Shown in pieces: positions 34,091 through 44,259 of a DNA stretch of 64,000 nt. Below the pieces are notes generated by a model, which did no database searches, was not told the origin of the DNA, and saw only the letters and a program-made list of their open reading frames with translations. The stretch covers positions 70,719,676 through 70,783,675 of the forward strand of contig CM051460.1 in the NCBI GenBank assembly GCA_028095005.1, written 5' to 3'. Made by a program: the position numbers and the translations under genes. Each line of letters opens with the position of its first letter. The first letter of the stretch is position 1. Origin of the DNA: Rhynchospora pubera (taxonomy: Eukaryota; Streptophyta; Magnoliopsida; Poales; Cyperaceae).

Positions 34091-37000
34091 ATGAGTAAGG
34101 GTGGACGAATTCCTAGAAACAGTAGCATGGAGGATCTAAAAGAAAAAAATGCTCAGTTGGAGACTGAAATAGTTAGAATTGCTGATGAATTGAATGAGTT
34201 GGGGAAAAGGCAAGAAGAAACTGCAAAAGGGGTGGAGTTGAGACTCACCAGTCTGATAAATGAACAAATCAAAGAGACTAATAAATCTCTTGAGAGCAAA
34301 ATGGAGCAAATCAGTTTGATAGTGGAAAGAGCTATGAGACAGTCAAATGGCAAGGGACCTAATGTCACACAAGGAGAAACCAGCACTAAGAATGGAGGTC
34401 CTAGAAGGAGTAGAGGTTATGAAGAGGAGGAAGAGATGTCAAATCCTGAAATTAATGAGGAAGAATATAACTGGATGGAGGAAATGTTGAAGAGAAATGG
34501 TGGGAAAACCAGTAAAGGGGATAGTAATAGAGGGGGTATGCATTTCCAGCTACCTAAGATGGAATTCCCACACTTTGATGGGGGTGACCCAACTAAATGG
34601 AAGATGAGTTGTGAATTCTATTTTGAGATGTACAACATTCCTGGGATATATAAATCTAGAATGGCTGTACTGAATTTCTCTGAGGATGTGTTAGAATGGT
34701 ACATGAGCATTGTAACAGATGGTCAGATGATACCTTGGGAGTTGCTAGTGGAAGAGGTGATGTCAAGCTTTAAGACATGTAATGTGAGGCATCCTGTGGA
34801 TGAGTTTAAGAGGTTGCATCAAATAGGAAGAGTAGAAGAATATTATAAGAAATTTGTGAGAGCCAAAGCTAGACTACTGAGAGCTAAACCCAACTTAGAT
34901 GAGGAATTTTTCATGGTTGGTTTCATCAGTGGATTGAAAGAAGAGATTAAGAATACAGTGGAGCTTTTCTATCCCAGGAACCTGAATAGTGCGTATCAGT
35001 ATGCATTGAAGGTAGAGGCAAACCAAGAGAGCCAAAATAAAAGATCTAAGGAGATAGTGAGACCTAACAAATTTCAGAAATACCCTCAGAATAAACCAAA
35101 GTATGAAGGTGAAAAAAGAACAACAGAAGAAGATAAAAGAGAGGGTCAATATCAAAGACAGTGGCAACCATGGCAGAATAGAAATAATAATCAAATTACT
35201 ACTTTTCAACAAAGAAGGGCTTTGGGTTTGTGTGATAAATGTAATGAAAAATATTACCCAGGTCACAAATGTGCTGGCAGAATGATGGGGATTGCATCTG
35301 AACCTTTTATAGAAGAAGTAGTGAGAGAAGAAGGAAAAGAAGATGGAGAGTCTATTGGGGAGATGGAAGAAGCACAAGAAGTTGTAGAACAAGCTGTCAT
35401 CTCTATGTATGCTTCTACAGACAAAGCTAAGGTAAGCTCCATGAAGTTCAAGGGACAAATTGGGGAAGTGCCTATATGTGCATTATTGGATAGTGGCAGC
35501 ACACACACCTTTGTAAACCCAGAAGTAGTAAGTCAATTAGAACTACCCTTAACTCAATCTAACCCCATGGTGGTAATGGTTGCAAATGGTGAGAAAATGG
35601 TGACTGACACAACATGTAATTCTTTGAAGTTCTCACTGCAAGGGCATGAATTTGAAAAAGATGTCAGGTTGTTGGCTATTCAAGGGTATGACATGATCCT
35701 TGGATTGGATTGGTTGACCAGTTTAGGACCTATGACAATTGATTGGAGTAAAGGCAGCCTTGAATTCAAGAAAGGAGGAAAAGGAGTGAGATTAGAAGTG
35801 AGAGAAGAATTTGCAGAGGTTAAACTCATTAAAGGAGTAGTGAATGTGGAGAAAGAGGCAAAAAAGGGGCATGAAATTATCATGGCACATATCTTCAGAA
35901 TTGAAGAGAAGGAAGAACTGCCTGTGATAGGGTCAAAGTGGGAAAATATCATAAATGATTTTGAAGATGTTTTTGAAGAACCCAAAGGATTACCCCCAAA
36001 AAGAGGAGTAGATCATAGAATCAACTTACTCCCTGAAGCCAAGCCAGTCAATCAAAGACCATACAGGTTTTCTTATTTTCAAAAACTGGAGATAGAGAAA
36101 ATCATAGAAGAGCTAATGAGAGGAGAACTAATACAAGAGTCAGATAGTCCCTATGCATCTCCAGTACTATTGGTGAAGAAGAAAGATGGAGGTTGGAGAA
36201 TGTGTATTGATTATAGGCAACTTAACACTCAGACAGTGAAAAATAAGTTCCCTATCCCTATTATAGAGGATATTCTGGATGAATTAAAAGGGGCTGAATA
36301 CTTCACAAAGATTGACTTGAGGTCTGGTTACCATCAAATCAGGATGCATGAAGGTGACATCCACAAAACAGCTTTCAGAACTCACCAAGGTCACTATGAG
36401 TTCTTAGTGATGCCTTTTGGGCTAACCAATGCACCTGCAACTTTTCAGGCACTCATGAACCAAGTTTTTAAGCCCTACTTGAGGAAATTCATACTTGTGT
36501 TCTTTGATGACATTTTGGTTTATAGCAACAGCTTGGAAGAGCACAAACAACACTTAAGGCTGACTCTGGAATTACTCAGGCAGCACAAGCTATTTGCAAA
36601 AAGAAGCAAGTGTGAATTTGGTGCCAAAAAGTTGGAGTATTTGGGGCATTTGATCTCATCAGAGGGTGTAGCAACAGATCCCAAGAAGATAGAAGTCATG
36701 GTAAGTTGGCCAACACCCAAAACTGTGAAGGAACTTAGGGGTTTTTTGGGCCTGACAGGTTATTATAGAAGATTTGTAAGAGGGTACAGTGTTATTGCCA
36801 AGCCACTCACCACTCAGTTGAAGAAAAATGCTTTTGGATGGAATAAGGAAGCTGAGGCAGCCTTTCAGAAACTCAAGCAAGCAATGGTGACAGTGCCTGT
36901 GTTGGCCATGCCTGATTTTTCTCAACCCTTCATACTAGAGACTGATGCTAGTGATATAGGAATGGGTGCAGTATTGATGCAAGGCAGAAGACCCATAGCC

Positions 37001-39088
37001 TATATGAGTAAGTGTTTGGGAATAAAGAACCAAGGTCTCTCTACATATGAGAAAGAATTTTTAGCCCTTCTCACTGCAGTACAGAAGTGGAGACATTACC
37101 TAATTGGTAAACCATTTGTAATCAAGACTGATCAGATTAGCCTTAAACACCTTTTGGAACAAAGGGTCAACCATATGATGCAACATAAGGGGCTATGTAA
37201 ATTGATGGGGCTAGATTATACCATTGAGTACAAGAAAGGAAGTGAGAATAGAGTAGCTGATGCTCTATCCAGATTACAAGGGCCTAAGGTAAAAACAGTG
37301 CAAGAGAAAGGAGCAGCACAAGCTGTAACTGAATTAGTACCTACTTGGGTGGAAGAAATTAAAGATAGTTATGGAGAGGACACATGGGTAAAAGAGCAGC
37401 TGGAGAAACTAAAGTCTGAAAAGACAAATGAGAAGTACTCACAGCATCAGGGAGTACTTAAATATAAGGGAAGATTGTGTGTGGGAAATGCAAAGCAATG
37501 GAGGGAGAGACTTCTGAAAGAGATACATGACTCAAGTATAGGGGGACACTCAGGTATTTTGGCCACATATAAGAGGATGAAGAAAAGTTTTTACTGGCCC
37601 CTGATGAAGGAAGATATCCACAGGTATGTGCAGTCTTGCAATGTGTGCCAGCAAAACAAGGGGGAAAATATCAAATTGCCAGGGTTGTTACAACCTTTAC
37701 CAATTCCATCTGATGCTTGGCAAAGTATTAGTATGGACTTCATTACAGGATTGCCCAAGTCTGAAGGAAGGGAAGTGATTATGGTGGTAGTTGATCGCCT
37801 GACCAAGTATGCCCATTTCATGGGACTGAAGCATCCCTATAAGGTGAATGATGTAGCACAATTATTTCTAGAAAATGTGTACAAGCTTCATGGTCTTCCC
37901 ATAAGCATTGTCAGTGATAGGGATCCAGTTTTCACCAGTAGATTTTGGCAAGAATTAATGAAGATTTTAGGAGTAAGGTTGAATATGGGGACATCTTATC
38001 ATCCTCAGTCTGATGGACAGACTGAGAGGGTCAATCAATGTGTTGAGACATATTTGAGGTGTATGCTACAACAACAGTCAAACAATTGGTATAGATGGCT
38101 ACCCCTGGCAGAATATTGGTACAATACCAATTTCCACACTTCACTAAAAACTTCTCCATTCCAAGCTCTTTATGGCTATGAACCACCTCAGTTAGCAATG
38201 GGGTCATCACCTAAATGTTCTGTAGAAGGAGTGGATACCCTTATGAAGGAAAGGCAACAATGGTTACAAGTGCTAAAAAGAAATTTGCAGAGAGCTCAAG
38301 ATAGAATGAAAAAGTTTGCTGATAACAAAAGGTCAGAGAGGAAATTTCAAGTGGGGGACTGGGTGTATTTAAAGTTGCAGCCATACAGGCAAGTCACAGT
38401 AAAAGGAAGAAGCAATCAAAAATTGGCACCTAAATACTATGGACCTTTTGAAATTTTGGAGAAAATAGGAGGAGTTGCTTATAAATTGAACCTACCCCAA
38501 GGATCCCAAATCCACCCAGTGTTTCATGTGTCACAGCTTAAGGCTAAGGTGGGGGATCAAAGAGTGTGTGAACCAGGATTACCACTCATAAACCCAGTTA
38601 AAAGAACAGTGAATGAACCTGAAGTAATTTTGCAAAGAAAAGGGGTTAAAAAGAAAAATGCAGTATCAGTACAAATTTTGGTGAAATGGAAGGACAAGAC
38701 TGAAGAGGAAGCAACTTGGGAAGATTATGAATTGATGGAGAAGCAATTTCCTAAATTCATCCTTAGAGACAAGGATGGTTTGAAGGGAAGGGGAATGTCA
38801 GATATGCAAGTTATGGAGTTGAGGCAAGAAGAGGAATTTTGTTCAAAACTGGAATCCACACCCGATCCGATTCAATCTACTGAATTAACAGCTTTGGTGA
38901 TGACGGAGGGTACCATTGGGGAACGGAAGTTTGGTACAGACCAGCCGACTGTTACTTCATTAAGCCTGTCAAATGGGCCAGGGGCGTTAATTTTTAACGG
39001 AGTGAAGGAAGGGAACTACTCTGAGAAGATGACACGTGGCAAGAGAACAGTAGCAGTCGAGAGTGAAGACAAAAAGAAGTTTTACTGA
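34091..39088 (+). CDS. chromovirus gag-pol polyprotein (1665 aa), tail encoded in the LTR
   Basis: One uninterrupted frame starting 37 bases after the primer site. Domains with approximate residues: gag with coiled-coil start (1-300; FDGGDPTKW, retrotransposon-gag core), zinc knuckle CDKCNEKYYPGHKC (about 380-393), aspartic protease with LLDSGSTHTF (active Asp at 467) and ILGLDWL, RT (about 650-830) with RMCIDYRQLN, MPFGLTNAPATFQ and FFDDIL (Asp 806 and 807), RNase H with ETDASDIGMG (Asp 952) and GSENRVADALSR, integrase with the HHCC zinc site from His 1146 and catalytic Asp 1216, Asp 1276 and Glu 1312 (spacing D-35-E), and a C-terminal chromodomain (about 1508-1560, QILVKWKD...EATWE). The last ~97 residues are encoded inside the 3' LTR and match no domain known to me. 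All key catalytic residues seen are present. Chromodomain members tend to insert into marked chromatin, yet this copy hit a gene. Confidence 0.97.
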   Translation: MSKGGRIPRNSSMEDLKEKNAQLETEIVRIADELNELGKRQEETAKGVELRLTSLINEQIKETNKSLESKMEQISLIVERAMRQSNGKGPNVTQGETSTKNGGPRRSRGYEEEEEMSNPEINEEEYNWMEEMLKRNGGKTSKGDSNRGGMHFQLPKMEFPHFDGGDPTKWKMSCEFYFEMYNIPGIYKSRMAVLNFSEDVLEWYMSIVTDGQMIPWELLVEEVMSSFKTCNVRHPVDEFKRLHQIGRVEEYYKKFVRAKARLLRAKPNLDEEFFMVGFISGLKEEIKNTVELFYPRNLNSAYQYALKVEANQESQNKRSKEIVRPNKFQKYPQNKPKYEGEKRTTEEDKREGQYQRQWQPWQNRNNNQITTFQQRRALGLCDKCNEKYYPGHKCAGRMMGIASEPFIEEVVREEGKEDGESIGEMEEAQEVVEQAVISMYASTDKAKVSSMKFKGQIGEVPICALLDSGSTHTFVNPEVVSQLELPLTQSNPMVVMVANGEKMVTDTTCNSLKFSLQGHEFEKDVRLLAIQGYDMILGLDWLTSLGPMTIDWSKGSLEFKKGGKGVRLEVREEFAEVKLIKGVVNVEKEAKKGHEIIMAHIFRIEEKEELPVIGSKWENIINDFEDVFEEPKGLPPKRGVDHRINLLPEAKPVNQRPYRFSYFQKLEIEKIIEELMRGELIQESDSPYASPVLLVKKKDGGWRMCIDYRQLNTQTVKNKFPIPIIEDILDELKGAEYFTKIDLRSGYHQIRMHEGDIHKTAFRTHQGHYEFLVMPFGLTNAPATFQALMNQVFKPYLRKFILVFFDDILVYSNSLEEHKQHLRLTLELLRQHKLFAKRSKCEFGAKKLEYLGHLISSEGVATDPKKIEVMVSWPTPKTVKELRGFLGLTGYYRRFVRGYSVIAKPLTTQLKKNAFGWNKEAEAAFQKLKQAMVTVPVLAMPDFSQPFILETDASDIGMGAVLMQGRRPIAYMSKCLGIKNQGLSTYEKEFLALLTAVQKWRHYLIGKPFVIKTDQISLKHLLEQRVNHMMQHKGLCKLMGLDYTIEYKKGSENRVADALSRLQGPKVKTVQEKGAAQAVTELVPTWVEEIKDSYGEDTWVKEQLEKLKSEKTNEKYSQHQGVLKYKGRLCVGNAKQWRERLLKEIHDSSIGGHSGILATYKRMKKSFYWPLMKEDIHRYVQSCNVCQQNKGENIKLPGLLQPLPIPSDAWQSISMDFITGLPKSEGREVIMVVVDRLTKYAHFMGLKHPYKVNDVAQLFLENVYKLHGLPISIVSDRDPVFTSRFWQELMKILGVRLNMGTSYHPQSDGQTERVNQCVETYLRCMLQQQSNNWYRWLPLAEYWYNTNFHTSLKTSPFQALYGYEPPQLAMGSSPKCSVEGVDTLMKERQQWLQVLKRNLQRAQDRMKKFADNKRSERKFQVGDWVYLKLQPYRQVTVKGRSNQKLAPKYYGPFEILEKIGGVAYKLNLPQGSQIHPVFHVSQLKAKVGDQRVCEPGLPLINPVKRTVNEPEVILQRKGVKKKNAVSVQILVKWKDKTEEEATWEDYELMEKQFPKFILRDKDGLKGRGMSDMQVMELRQEEEFCSKLESTPDPIQSTELTALVMTEGTIGERKFGTDQPTVTSLSLSNGPGALIFNGVKEGNYSEKMTRGKRTVAVESEDKKKFY
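38783..38795 (+). promoter_or_regulatory. chromovirus polypurine tract
   Basis: AAGGGAAGGGGAA directly before the 3' LTR. It is also coding, since the gag-pol frame runs through it. Confidence 0.9.
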
Positions 39089-39491
39089 GGGTCAGATTAA
39101 TAATGAATGTAATTTCTTTATTTTTTACAATCTTATCTCTTTGTTTTGTATTAAGAGGAGAGTCGTAGGCTATTTGCTAATGTTCTGAATCTAGATCTAA
39201 AAAACCAGTTTATCTCTTATTTCTCTTTCCAGTTCTTCTCTTTGCTTTTGCTTATGCATTGTATCTGAAATTCTTGTAAGGCTCAATAGCCGTAATTTGG
39301 CTCAATAGCATCATTTATCTTTCTTTTATCTTATCCAGTTTTCCAATTTACTTATTCTGTGTTCAGTTATTTCAATTTGAACGAACCCTATCTCTTGGTC
39401 TGACAAGAGCTAATTGCAAATCCTGAGTTCTGAATGTTATGAAGAGGAATTGTGAGTATCTTTGAGTTAATTTTAGCTCAGGGTCGTGACA
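38796..39491 (+). repeat. 3' LTR of the chromovirus
   Basis: 696 bp, same as the 5' LTR. It includes the last 293 bases of the gag-pol frame (stop TGA at 39086-39088). Confidence 0.96.
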
Positions 39492-39496
39492 CCTTC

Positions 39497-40548
39497 TCAC
39501 TCCTCTTCTCCGTGTCTCATTTTCGACTGAACCCGGTGAACAGAAGGAGATTCCTTTCCTCGCAAAGTATCTAATTTCTACCCTTGGCTTCTCCCCTGAC
39601 CGAGCTCTCAGGGTCTCAACAGACAAACATGTCAATACAATCAAATCTGACAACCAGCCGGCGTCGGCTGTAAAGTTCCTTAAAGAGATTGGTTTTTCAG
39701 ATGATCAGATCAGGGGTGTTATCTCATTCCGTCCAGCTCTCCTGTCTTGGAATGTAGAGAAGAGCCTGAAACCGAAAGTGCATGAGTTGATGGATGCGGG
39801 TTTCTCTGGAGAATTACTGGTTCACTTGATCCGGTACAACCCGAGTGCCCTTGTATCAAAAGACACTCTCTCTCGCCTCCAGTTTTGCAGAGATTTTTCT
39901 GGGAACAACAATGAGATTCTGTTAAAGATTTTAAAGAAGCATAGTTTGCTGATTACGTGTGACATCAACAAGTTTGTCGTCCCAAAAATAAATCTATTCA
40001 AAGAATATGGAATTTCAAACCGAGATATAGTGGGAATGCTCTCAAGTGGGTACAGATGCATGAACAGATCTTCAGATTCTTACAAACAGGTTCTTATGTT
40101 TATAGAGGAGGCCGGGATACCACGGAAATCTGGTATATTTTTGTTGGTCTTTAAACTATTTGTTTTAGTAAAGATGCAATTGAAAGAAAGGTGGAGTTCT
40201 TTAAAACAACTTTTGGCTTTCAGGAAATACCCTCCTATACTTGCGACATCTGAGGATAAGGTAAAATCAAACATGGATTTTCTTATCAGAAAGGCTAAGC
40301 TGGCACAAGAGAACATAGCTGCTCGGCCAATTTTACTTGGGTATAGCCTACAGAAAAGGTTGGTACCAAGGCTTCATGTGCTGAGTCTCTTGGCTACAAA
40401 AGGACAGAAAAAAAATGTTAATCCTTCTAGTGCATACAACTTAAGTGAGAAGAGATTCTTTGAGAAATATATAGAGCCATACAGGAAGGATACGCCGGAG
40501 CTTGCTGAGGCTTATTTAGCTGCTTGTAGTGGTAATATACCTGTTTGA
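39497..40548 (+). pseudogene. mTERF family protein, copy 3, 3' piece
   Basis: It continues codon 25 of the piece at 33270: 73 + 1052 nt make exactly 375 codons including the stop, with no internal stop. Typical mTERF repeats follow (EIPFLAKYLISTLGFSPDRA, SFRPALLSWNVEKS, FKEYGISNRDIV), ending EPYRKDTPELAEAYLAACS. Compared with copies 1 and 2 there is a 4-bp loss near 40160 and a 26-bp loss near 40222, together 30 bp. The frame is shifted for about 20 codons between them and then restored, scrambling one repeat. So the gene may have been weakened before the retrotransposon split it. In place, the nearest ATG of the piece is at 39778, giving a 256-codon leaderless frame. Confidence 0.88.
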
Positions 40549-40595
40549 TTGTAGCTTTTTGTTAGGAGAAATTTGTAGCATTCTTTAGCTGAATT

Positions 40596-40840
40596 ACTCA
40601 TGAAGTGAGAAGAAAAGCTCGCTGCAACTTTGGTTTTTTACTTCTTTTTTCTTCATTTTTTTATGCTTCTTTTTTGGAAATGATTGCTGGCTTGCAGCAG
40701 TGCATCTAATGCCACTACTCATGAAGTGAGAAGAAAAGCTCGCTGCAACTTTGGTTTTTTACTTCTTTTTTCTTCATTTTTTTATGCTTCTTTTTTTGGA
40801 AATGATTGCTGGCTTGCAGCAGTGCATCTAATGCCACTAC
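40596..40840. repeat. 121-bp tandem duplication after mTERF copy 3
   Basis: ACTCATGAAGTGAGAAGAAA starts at 40596 and again at 40717. The two copies differ only by about one T. They cover the probable 3' UTR. Confidence 0.92.
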
Positions 40841-41843
40841 CAACTTAATATAATTTTGTTCTTTCCTAATGGACAAGGTCGTCAAAACTTTGTTTGTTTT
40901 TGGCATTTTGAATAACCTAACAACAAGCAATTAATCCACTATTAAAGGACTGTGAAATTAGGTTTCTTATTACAAGTCTTGAAATTCAAGATACCACCTG
41001 GGCCTGAATGGTGTCAGGACTAACAATCTATCTCATTATTCCTCCTTATTCATCAGCTGTGTTTCAGCCTTTGTTTATGCTGCTACTTTGGATTGGGGGT
41101 TGTTGAATCGTGCTTTGATGGATCCAAATCGTCTAAAATGTAATAACACATCTTATGTATTTGTTATTGCTATTAAAATCTGAATTCTCCTCTAGATTAT
41201 ATCAGTAGGTTGATTAGGCTTATTTTGTTTTAATCAGTCCGTCTCGACTAAAATAATCAGGTGTGGAGGTTCAACTCCAAACTAACAGCAAATATGGACT
41301 CCGGGTGTAACCAAAATACATGCATTTTATCCTTAATTTGGGGATGTGTTAATTATTTCAACATGTTAAGTGACCTCCTCTTCAGAAATAAATTACATCT
41401 GATTTTCTTTTGAAGCAAATAAAAATATAAAGTTTTCTTGTTTTTATTATTACGAAAGCTCCCTAGAAAACGAAAGTTTCTCCACTTAGTCTATAGAAAA
41501 GGAAAAGAAAATGTTATCGAGTTCTCCAATTTTAATACACAACTTGGATGCAAAAAAAGGCGTTCTAATGCATGCACATAGTTTTGTGATACCATTGTTA
41601 GGTTGGGCCTCAACCTAGTTAATACGTTCCAGTCTTGAGGCCTGTATGCACAATTATGGCCCAATTTATATTGTCTATTAGACCCAGTAAAGAATCCATT
41701 AAAACCTTTTTTGATATCTTACATTACATGAGATGAGAAACTTGAATAAACCCTTCTTCTACTACGGAAAAAGAAAAGAGTAACCAAGTAAAAAGATCCG
41801 TGCCTAAATTTGTTGGAGAACATAGAATCGATTGAAATTTGAA
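40841..41843. other. spacer between mTERF copy 3 and the TIM8-like gene
   Basis: The first ~200 bp retain homology to the 3' flanks of mTERF copies 1 and 2 (CAACAAGCAATTAATC). After that it is AT-rich without recognisable features until the leader of the TIM8-like gene. Confidence 0.5.
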
Positions 41844-44259
41844 ATGGATTCGTCGTCTGTCGACAAAGCTAGGCTCCAATCTCTTATCGAGGCAAGGAAT
41901 TTCCCTCCTTTTCCTCTTGATTTTGTTCTAATGAAAACAAATTTTAGTGAACTATTATAGTGTCGTATTTACTTTGCCTCTTTAAATCAAAAATCTTTGT
42001 CAGTTATATACTCTATTCTATTCTCTCACGTTTACTTGAGTTAACGTTTTGTTGCGCTTATAGGTTTGGTTAGGGTCTACGGATTTGAAAATTGTACTGA
42101 TCTTAGGTCTCCAATCTATTCAGACCGATCTGAATACATGAAATTTTACATATTTTGAAATTTTGTATGATTTTCTATACAATTTGAATGATTCATGTAG
42201 TAGAATCTCTGAATATTATTTGGCACAAGTTTGTCTTCTTTTAATTTCATGATGGATCCGTTACCAGTGTTGCAGTTTGATTGGTATTAAAGGGCTTAGA
42301 TAATAACGGGGCACTAGTGTTGGGAGATGAGCACCACCAGTGCCATTTTTTTTTTTTTTTGGGGGGGGGTGGGGGGAGGGGGGTTTGGATGTATTTGTGA
42401 TTGTATTGTGAGACATTTTACTTCTCTTTTGTGATTGTATTGTGAGATATTTTACCATTTCATGTATTCTATTGTTTTTTGCTGGGTTTCCTTTTCTAGC
42501 CTACCCTAACTTGTTTGGGGTAAAAGGCTTAGTTGTTGTTTCGTGATTTTATTATGGTGGTTTATCTGCTCATTTTCAAAAAAGAAATAAATATTGCTAG
42601 TGGAATATTCAAGGGATATATATGTTATATGCCCCAGAAAAAATGCAGGACATATTGATGGAGTTCATTGATTTATTATGTGCTTTGAGAAGGAAAACAT
42701 CTATTTTGGTTCTTTTGGTTTTAATGTTCCTTAATTGTGCTTTCTTGGAATTTTTGTCAGCTGTATTGGATATATGGCCAATTAACTCCCAAAAGTACCT
42801 GAAATGAGATGTACTTTCTGTACTTTTACCTGCCAGCCTTAAATGCAAGCTTATCTATTGAGGCCTCCTCACAGAATCTCATCTCAAGTAGGTGTGTTAA
42901 AAAATTGCACCAAATTTATTTTTTGGATGCTGTTCTGTATATTTATGTCCTTTTGAAAAGTTTGGTCTAGCTTTGGCCTGATAATACTGGATTTGTGTCG
43001 GAATATTCATCTTTGTGGCATATTTCATGCACGCTTACACCAACATTTCAAAATATATATATATTTTTTTTTGGATCAGTAAAACACCCCGTAGGGTTAC
43101 CAACATTTCAAATTTAAATAAACATAAATCCTGTTTGGGCATGTGGTCTAGTAGCTCAGGTGGTAAGAGCACTTGGCTCTCTTCTAAGAGATCCAGGGTT
43201 CAAACCCGCATGCTTGCGATAGACTTGGCGAGTCAGTGTAAAAACTCATCCATATATACAAGAAATGACCAAGGTCGGGGTGTCATTTCTAGCCTACCCC
43301 AACTTGTTTGGGATAAAAGGCTTAGACTTTAGACTTTAGACTTTTATAAATCTTGTTTGGGAAGTTTAAGCCAAGATGGCTAAACTGCCTCTTAAAATTT
43401 AGGTTATTTGCCCAACCAATTATTAATGTGTAGGCTGCTGAACACAGTTACACAGTTGGTAAATATGTAGGAAGGGTGAAGTCATCCATTATGTAGGAAA
43501 TCCATTACAACTCACTTCAATTTACCCTATTTATCACTATGTATGTACGTTCTGTGATTTTTTAAAAAATAGAGCATTTAAGGAAAATAAGATAAATATA
43601 TATTCTTTTTGTGATTTTATAAAGTAAAATTGGATCAGTATCTGATCAGTCTTCTGGTCAAGAACTTGCAAATGGCCTGAAGAAATGGGATCACTGTGTA
43701 CAACCCTTAGGACCTGTAAATATCGTGTGGAGCAATATGAACTTTTTGGAATATATGCTCTTGAACACTTTGTTTCTATTCTCTTCTAATTATTCGCAGC
43801 TGCTGCTGCTGCTACTATTGAATTAAAGATTTAGTTACTGCTGGTCTCTGAATCATTGGAGTTGTAATTATGATATAGCTATGTGTCAGATGCACACATG
43901 AAGATACTAAAAAGGGGATTTTTACCGAATCAGAAAGGGTTGGTGTTGAGGATTTAAGTAACACACTCCCCGATAGTTGTACTTTTTTTATTTACGTGCA
44001 ATATAGCATGCTGAATTTGTGTAGAGTTACACATGAAAATATTCCTAATACAATCGAAGTTACTTTTCAGGAAGAGAAAATGAAGGCAATGGTTAATGAG
44101 ATGGTGGCCAAAGTGACCTACGTTTGCTGGGACAAGTGTATAACTGGAAGCATAGGTAAAAGCTTCAGTAGCAGCGAAGTGACATGCCTATCTAATTGCG
44201 CCCAGCGCTTTATTGAGATTAAGAGGCTCACTGTACAGCACTTGAGCAATTCCCAGTGA
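41844..44259 (+). CDS. TIM8: TIM8-like small Tim chaperone, two exons, GC-AG intron
   Basis: Exon 1 is 41844-41891 (16 codons, MDSSSVDKARLQSLIE) and exon 2 is 44071-44259 (62 codons plus TGA). The intron (41892-44070) would start GCAAGG and end TTTTCAG. Joined, they give 78 residues in frame, a normal length for plant small Tims. The twin CX3C motif is present as CWDKC and CLSNC separated by 15 residues, and AMVNEMVAKVT plus CITGS...KSFSSSE match the TIM8 subgroup better than TIM9, TIM10 or TIM13. Small Tims carry hydrophobic precursors across the mitochondrial intermembrane space and rely on disulfides between the twin cysteines. The C-terminus (IEIKRLTVQHLSNSQ) departs from the usual RYMDMS...MKRF ending. 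The GC donor fits the consensus around it, but no nearby GT gives the same frame. A second copy of exon 2 lies at 46732. Confidence 0.75.
42496..42541 (+). repeat. truncated 3' tail of the Au-like SINE
   Basis: CTAGCCTACCCTAACTTGTT then GGGGTAAAAGGCTTAGTTGTTGTT, matching the last ~45 bases of the full SINE at 43140. An equivalent tail at 45218-45265 lies at the same place in block B, so it predates the block duplication. Confidence 0.7.
43140..43345 (+). mobile_element. tRNA-derived SINE (Au-like)
   Basis: The head resembles a tRNA with an A-box-like TAGCTCAGGTGG and a B-box GGTTCAAACCC. The tail has CCTACCCCAACTTGTTTGGG, the conserved 3' end of Au-type plant SINEs. Flanks ATAAATC(C/T)TGTTTGGG at 43124-43139 and 43346-43361 form a 16-bp duplication with one mismatch. 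Absent at the corresponding place in block B (about 45795). Confidence 0.88.

Larger units (their letters stand above)
33343..39491 (+). mobile_element. Ty3/gypsy chromovirus, apparently complete and very recent
   Basis: A 6149-bp element with two 696-bp LTRs that look identical throughout (33343-34038 and 38796-39491), a primer-binding site, a purine tract, one unbroken gag-pol frame and a perfect 5-bp target duplication CCTTC (33338-33342 and 39492-39496). It lies in sense orientation inside the presequence of mTERF copy 3. The intact frame plus identical LTRs imply a recent jump and a potentially autonomous copy. Confidence 0.97.

Noticed and set aside
34895..35458. A 187-residue minus-strand ORF
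   Set aside because: Shadow of the chromovirus gag-pol frame; purine-rich coding sequence gives long antisense frames.
42261..42458. A minus-strand ORF near the G-rich tract
   Set aside because: Pro/Lys run is a translation of the homopolymers. The equivalent at 44996-45187 differs only through the tract, typical of simple sequence.
43140..43220. A tRNA gene (TAGCTCAGGTGGTAAGAGC and GGTTCAAACCC)
   Set aside because: The segment is the head of a dispersed SINE with a family tail and a target duplication. The same head occurs at 46380-46465 and 54550-54625, and the cloverleaf is imperfect.
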